A stretch of DNA of 35,857 nt from Bacillota bacterium (lineage in GTDB: Bacteria; Eremiobacterota; SpSt-956; JAKJGF01). Of this stretch, positions 33,207 through 35,857 are shown one piece after another. How positions within the stretch are numbered: position 1 is the first letter of the stretch; each line of letters starts with the position of its first letter. Location: positions 1-35,857 of the forward strand of contig JAKPQU010000125.1 in the NCBI GenBank assembly GCA_029555925.1, read 5' to 3'. The notes under the pieces were generated by a model. That model did no database searches and was not told where the DNA came from. It saw only the letters and a list, made by a program, of their open reading frames with translations. A program made the position numbers and the translations under genes.

Positions 33207-34836
33207 AAATTCCTTTCTCCATTATATAAATCTTCTTAATCCCCAGTTTCTCCATAAAATATCTGTCATGGGTAATTACCAGCAGTCCTCCCGTAAATTC
33301 ACAGAGAGCTTCTTCAAGCCTTTCCATGCTGTCTATATCCATATGACTCGTAGGTTCATCCAGAAGAAGGGTATTTACCCCCGAAGCCATGAGTTTTACA
33401 AGAACCAGTTTAATTCTTTCTCCGTAACTCAGAGATCCCACCTGTTTGAAAACATCTTCACCTTTAAAAAGCATTCTGTGAAGATACGTTCTTGCTTCCC
33501 CTTCTTCCATATTTATAGAAGAACGAAATTCCTCTATAACTGTTCTTTCCATCGTGAGAGTTTCCGCTTCATCCTGCGGTAAATACCCCGTAACAGTGCC
33601 GGGCCATATGATGACTTCTCCTGAAAAATTTTTAATTTTTCCTGCTATTATCTTCATTAAAGTGCTTTTCCCGGAACCGTTCTGACCCGTTATGGCAATC
33701 TTTTCACCGCAGGACAGTTCCACAGTGGCACCGGAAAAAAGCCTTCTGCCATCGGGAAGTGAAAAAGCTACATCTCTTACAGTGAAAAGGGATTTTCCTT
33801 TTTTTATATCATCTGCAAGTTTTATTCTTACATTCTCCAGTTCCCATGGTTTAGCTATGCGGTTTTCTTCGGAAAGCATTTTCTCAAGCTTTCTTTCCCT
33901 TACGACAGCTTTCCTTGCAACCTTTCTTGCCTTTGACCTGGGGTAAAAGTGTATTGTAGAAAGTTCTGTCTTTATAGCATAACCTTTTGTATTACTTATA
34001 TCTGCCTTTATGGCGGCGATTTTTGCCTGCTGTTCATTATATTTTTCCCTGTGCTTCTCCCTTTCTTTTTCCTGTTCTCTCACATAAAAGGAATAATTTC
34101 CTCTGTAGACTTTTGCTGTACCGTCCGGTATTGATATTTCAATGATATCAGTGGCAACAGTGTCTAAAAATTTTCTGTCATGAGATACAAAGAGAAGAGA
34201 GCCAGGAAAATCAAGCAAAAATTCTTCAAGCCATAAAAGGGATTTAAGATCCAGATAATTTGTCGGTTCATCCAGTAATAAAAGGTCGGGCTTTCCTGCA
34301 AGAATCCCTGCAAGAGCCACTTTGATCTTCTGACCGCCGCTTAAATTCAGGAATTTTATATTACATTCCGGTGTTATATGGTGGTCCATATTCAGTTTTT
34401 CAAATATGTGACAGAGAGTTTCTCCGTAGAGATAACCGCCGAGTGACTCAAAATCACTCATGGTTTTTTCGTAATCAGCCAGTGTATCCTCTAAATCTTT
34501 CTCTGCGCCGGGATTTTCCATGATTTTTTCCAGCCTGTGAAGTTTTTCCGTATATGGTTTTACAGGCTCAAAAAGAAAATCCTTTACTGTTATATCAGGT
34601 CTTTTATGAAAATCCGAAAACCCCTGGGGGAGATAACCGGTTCTTATAGTACCTGTTATTATTTCTCCTCTGTCAGGTTTCTCTTCACCTGATATCAATT
34701 TAAAAAGGGTAGACTTACCGCAGCCGTTTCTGCCTGTTAAGCCTGCCCTCTGACCTTTGTTTATTATAAACGAAATATCACTTAATAATTTTCTTGCACC
34801 GATATATTTGGTTACAGATTTGAGTTGAAGTATCAT
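33184..34836 (-). CDS. ABC-F family ATPase
   Basis: The 550-residue soluble protein has two ABC domains and no membrane domain. Domain 1: Walker A GRNGCGKST, signature LSGGQKIK, Walker B LLLLDEPTNYLD, SHDR. An interdomain linker at about 235-320 is rich in charged helix (REQEKEREKHREKYNEQQ) and corresponds to the ribosome-contacting P-site tRNA-interaction motif. Domain 2: Walker A GQNGSGKST, signature LSYGERIK, Walker B LLLDEPTSHMD, THDR. ABC-F proteins act on ribosomes; several protect against antibiotics and others rescue stalled translation. A regulated leader with short ORF and sequestered ribosome binding site favours an inducible, resistance-type role. The sub-family cannot be fixed from sequence by eye. 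Confidence 0.9.
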   Translation of the reverse strand: MILQLKSVTKYIGARKLLSDISFIINKGQRAGLTGRNGCGKSTLFKLISGEEKPDRGEIITGTIRTGYLPQGFSDFHKRPDITVKDFLFEPVKPYTEKLHRLEKIMENPGAEKDLEDTLADYEKTMSDFESLGGYLYGETLCHIFEKLNMDHHITPECNIKFLNLSGGQKIKVALAGILAGKPDLLLLDEPTNYLDLKSLLWLEEFLLDFPGSLLFVSHDRKFLDTVATDIIEISIPDGTAKVYRGNYSFYVREQEKEREKHREKYNEQQAKIAAIKADISNTKGYAIKTELSTIHFYPRSKARKVARKAVVRERKLEKMLSEENRIAKPWELENVRIKLADDIKKGKSLFTVRDVAFSLPDGRRLFSGATVELSCGEKIAITGQNGSGKSTLMKIIAGKIKNFSGEVIIWPGTVTGYLPQDEAETLTMERTVIEEFRSSINMEEGEARTYLHRMLFKGEDVFKQVGSLSYGERIKLVLVKLMASGVNTLLLDEPTSHMDIDSMERLEEALCEFTGGLLVITHDRYFMEKLGIKKIYIMEKGILRVSGES

Positions 34837-34872
34837 TATAAGTGTTCCCTCCTTTCAGAAATAAAGAAAGGC

Positions 34873-34911
34873 TCAGAGGATGCATATGGACTGACTGAGA
34901 GAAATCCTCAT
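34873..34911 (-). CDS. putative 12-residue leader peptide of ABC-F gene
   Basis: ATG 34911 to TGA 34873 reads MRISLSQSICIL. It lies inside the leader, 4 nt after the outer stem arm and ending one base before the inner stem arm. No good ribosome binding site is visible, which weakens the case. Confidence 0.4.
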   Translation of the reverse strand: MRISLSQSICIL

Positions 34912-34930
34912 AAATGGAACACTTATTTTT

Positions 34931-34985
34931 TCACTCTCTCACCCCTTAAATCGTGATACGTAATGCGTAATGCGTGATGCGTAAC
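34931..34985. repeat. heptamer array in ABC-F leader
   Basis: TCACTCT/CTCACCC units are followed by CGTGATA/CGTAATG/CGTAATG/CGTGATG. It lies downstream of the promoter and is therefore transcribed in the 5' leader. Confidence 0.7.
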
Positions 34986-35001
34986 ATTCAGTTACCTTCT
35001 C

Positions 35002-35030
35002 AGTATAAAAATTTTTATGGTGAATGTCAA
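35002..35030 (-). promoter_or_regulatory. sigma-70-like promoter of ABC-F gene
   Basis: On the minus strand there is TTGACA at 35030-35025, a 17-nt spacer and TATACT at 35007-35002. It is near consensus with optimal spacing. Expected start is near 34995. Confidence 0.75.
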
Positions 35031-35036
35031 GGGCTT

Positions 35037-35065
35037 TTGCAATAGAAAAAAAGCTATGATATAAT
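35037..35065 (+). promoter_or_regulatory. extended -10 promoter of zinc-ribbon gene
   Basis: TTGCAA (35037-35042), a 17-nt spacer and TATAAT (35060-35065) preceded by TG (extended -10, TGATATAAT). It is back to back with the ABC-F promoter, with only 6 nt between the -35 boxes. The leader of about 160 nt contains a full heptamer element. Confidence 0.7.
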
Positions 35066-35070
35066 TTACG

Positions 35071-35212
35071 TGAGTAGTGAGTCGTGAATAGTTAAGAGTG
35101 AAGAGTGAAAAGTGAGCAGTAGGGGCGAACTACCTGTGGTCGCCCGGTACCGGTAAAACACGCGTTACGCGTCACGATTATAACGCATCACGAACCACCC
35201 GTCACCCGTTAC
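35071..35212. repeat. heptamer inverted-arm element in zinc-ribbon gene leader
   Basis: GTGAGTA/GTGAGTC/GTGAATA/GTGAAGA/GTGAAAA units, a centre copy at 35118-35163 (hairpin GGGCGA...TCGCCC plus CCGGTACCGG), then CGTTACG/CGTCACG/CATCACG/CGTCACC units. It is an inverted copy of the centre at 33109-33153. Confidence 0.75.
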
Positions 35213-35235
35213 AAATAGAAAGGCAGTGAGTTCAA

Positions 35236-35715
35236 ATGGCCCTGGCATGTCCAGTATGCAGAAAAGTAGCTATGAAATTAGAAAGAGACCCGGTAAGCGG
35301 TCTTGAAATTGATATATGCCCCTCCTGTTCCGGCATGTGGTTTGATGCAAAGGAATTAAATCAGTTTTTTGAAAGTCCTACCCTCAGAATGAAATTTTTT
35401 CTCTCTGAGGAATCTATGCCTCTTCAAGCGGTAGGATATACAATCACAACAAGAGCCAGAATATGTCCGAGATGTAAAATATCTCTTATGGAAAAATTAT
35501 TCGGTGATGTAACTATAGATGTATGCCATAAATGTCAGGGTCTGTGGCTTGATGAAGGAGAACTTCAGAGGATAGTAATTGCCTACAAAAAAGGCCACAG
35601 AGGTGACAAAGCAATTTCACAGGAACTGTCAGTAGGATTGACAGGCAAAGAAGAAAGACCTTCTCTCGGTGAAGTTATTCATGTATTAAAATCTTTTCTC
35701 GGTATAAAAATATAA
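35236..35715 (+). CDS. double zf-TFIIB-type zinc-ribbon protein
   Basis: The 159-residue cytosolic protein has two zinc ribbons of the TFIIB-like bacterial type. The first has C5-X2-C8 and C28-X2-C31 followed by GMWFDAKEL. The second has C77-X2-C80 and C97-X2-C100 followed by GLWLDEGEL. The W-hydrophobic-D-X-X-E-L tail after each ribbon is characteristic. Molecular function of the family is not established. It has its own extended -10 promoter. The last codons (LKSFLGIKI) and TAA lie inside the first unit of a 47-bp tandem repeat, so the natural 3' end may have been duplicated. Confidence 0.88.
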   Translation: MALACPVCRKVAMKLERDPVSGLEIDICPSCSGMWFDAKELNQFFESPTLRMKFFLSEESMPLQAVGYTITTRARICPRCKISLMEKLFGDVTIDVCHKCQGLWLDEGELQRIVIAYKKGHRGDKAISQELSVGLTGKEERPSLGEVIHVLKSFLGIKI

Positions 35716-35857
35716 CAGAGTTTTACTTTACGTTAAAATCTTTTCTCGGTATAAAAATATAATAGAGTTTTACTTTACGTTAAAATCTTTTCTCGGTATA
35801 AAAATATAACAGAGTTTTACTTTACGTTAAAATCTTTTCTCGGTATAAAAATATAAC
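35686..35857 (+). repeat. 47-bp tandem repeat, 3.7 copies, at window end
   Basis: Units start at 35686, 35733, 35780 and 35827 (last one 31 bp, cut by the window end). They begin TTAAAATCTTTTCTCGGTAT and end TTTTACTTTACG. Copies are identical except one C/T change in copy 2 (TATAATAGAG). Copy 1 overlaps the coding end and stop codon of the zinc-ribbon gene. Confidence 0.95.

Larger units (their letters stand above)
34837..34995 (-). promoter_or_regulatory. ABC-F leader with attenuator-like structure
   Basis: Minus-strand leader of about 160 nt. A perfect 10-bp inverted repeat links TAAGTGTTCC (34925-34916) with GGAACACTTA (34848-34839), the latter between ribosome binding site and start codon. 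A second hairpin pairs CCTTTC (34871-34866) with GAAAGG (34856-34851), which overlaps the ribosome binding site AAAGGAGG (34855-34848). A 12-codon ORF sits between the two arms. Folding would hide translation initiation, and ribosome movement on the short ORF would open it. Confidence 0.6.

Overview
The window looks like chromosomal DNA of an uncultured, low-GC bacterium (AT-rich, A/T-biased codon use, several TTG and GTG starts). It is rich in phosphorelay and Ser/Thr kinase signalling, with a lipoprotein-anchored ABC importer and large surface-type proteins. I cannot place it in a phylum: there is no rRNA, tRNA or recognisable marker set. I read 23 protein genes with confidence, plus a short leader ORF and several families of non-coding repeat.

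Layout. 1-400 is non-coding, with small stem-loops and a MITE-like element. 406-1368 is ATP-dependent phosphofructokinase. 1511-5333 is a tight pair: a FIST-domain sensor and a GAF hybrid histidine kinase with two receivers and an Hpt domain. 5400-6506 (BMP-family lipoprotein), 10972-12492 (double ABC ATPase) and 12668-13720 (permease) form a nucleoside-type importer. It is interrupted by a reverse-strand operon (10863 down to 6553): corrinoid protein, UroD-fold methyltransferase, DUF1638-like protein and a GAF-GAF hybrid kinase. 13945-17558 carries an HD phosphohydrolase, a REC-PAS-GAF kinase and a receiver with a zinc knuckle. On the minus strand 24017 down to 17610 holds a zinc-ribbon Ser/Thr kinase with 16 TPRs, a CCA-adding-type nucleotidyltransferase and an MrfA-like helicase. 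Divergent from the kinase are a PP2C phosphatase with zinc ribbon and FHA domain (24485-25789) and a 1669-residue membrane protein (25859-30868) with PA14, CXXCH-bearing alpha/alpha repeats, four Ig-like domains and a VWA-like domain. Then come a hicBA toxin-antitoxin pair, a metallopeptidase resembling anthrax lethal factor/Pro-Pro endopeptidases, an ABC-F ATPase with an attenuator-like leader, and a double zinc-ribbon protein whose 3' end runs into a 47-bp tandem repeat at the window edge.

How parts work together. The kinase/phosphatase pair (both with zinc ribbons) and the adjacent surface protein look like one signalling module. The importer and the corrinoid/methyltransfer operon are interleaved and may share a substrate, with the co-operonic hybrid kinase as sensor. 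The ABC-F gene has a sigma-70-type promoter back to back with that of the zinc-ribbon gene, and a leader whose folding could hide its ribosome binding site.

The most striking property is that most larger intergenic gaps carry arrays of degenerate 7-mers arranged as inverted arms (GTGAxxx units, then xxxTCAC units). Because 7 is not a multiple of 3 and most units carry TGA or TAA, each element stops translation in all frames from either side, and it encodes the last residues and stop codons of about ten genes here.
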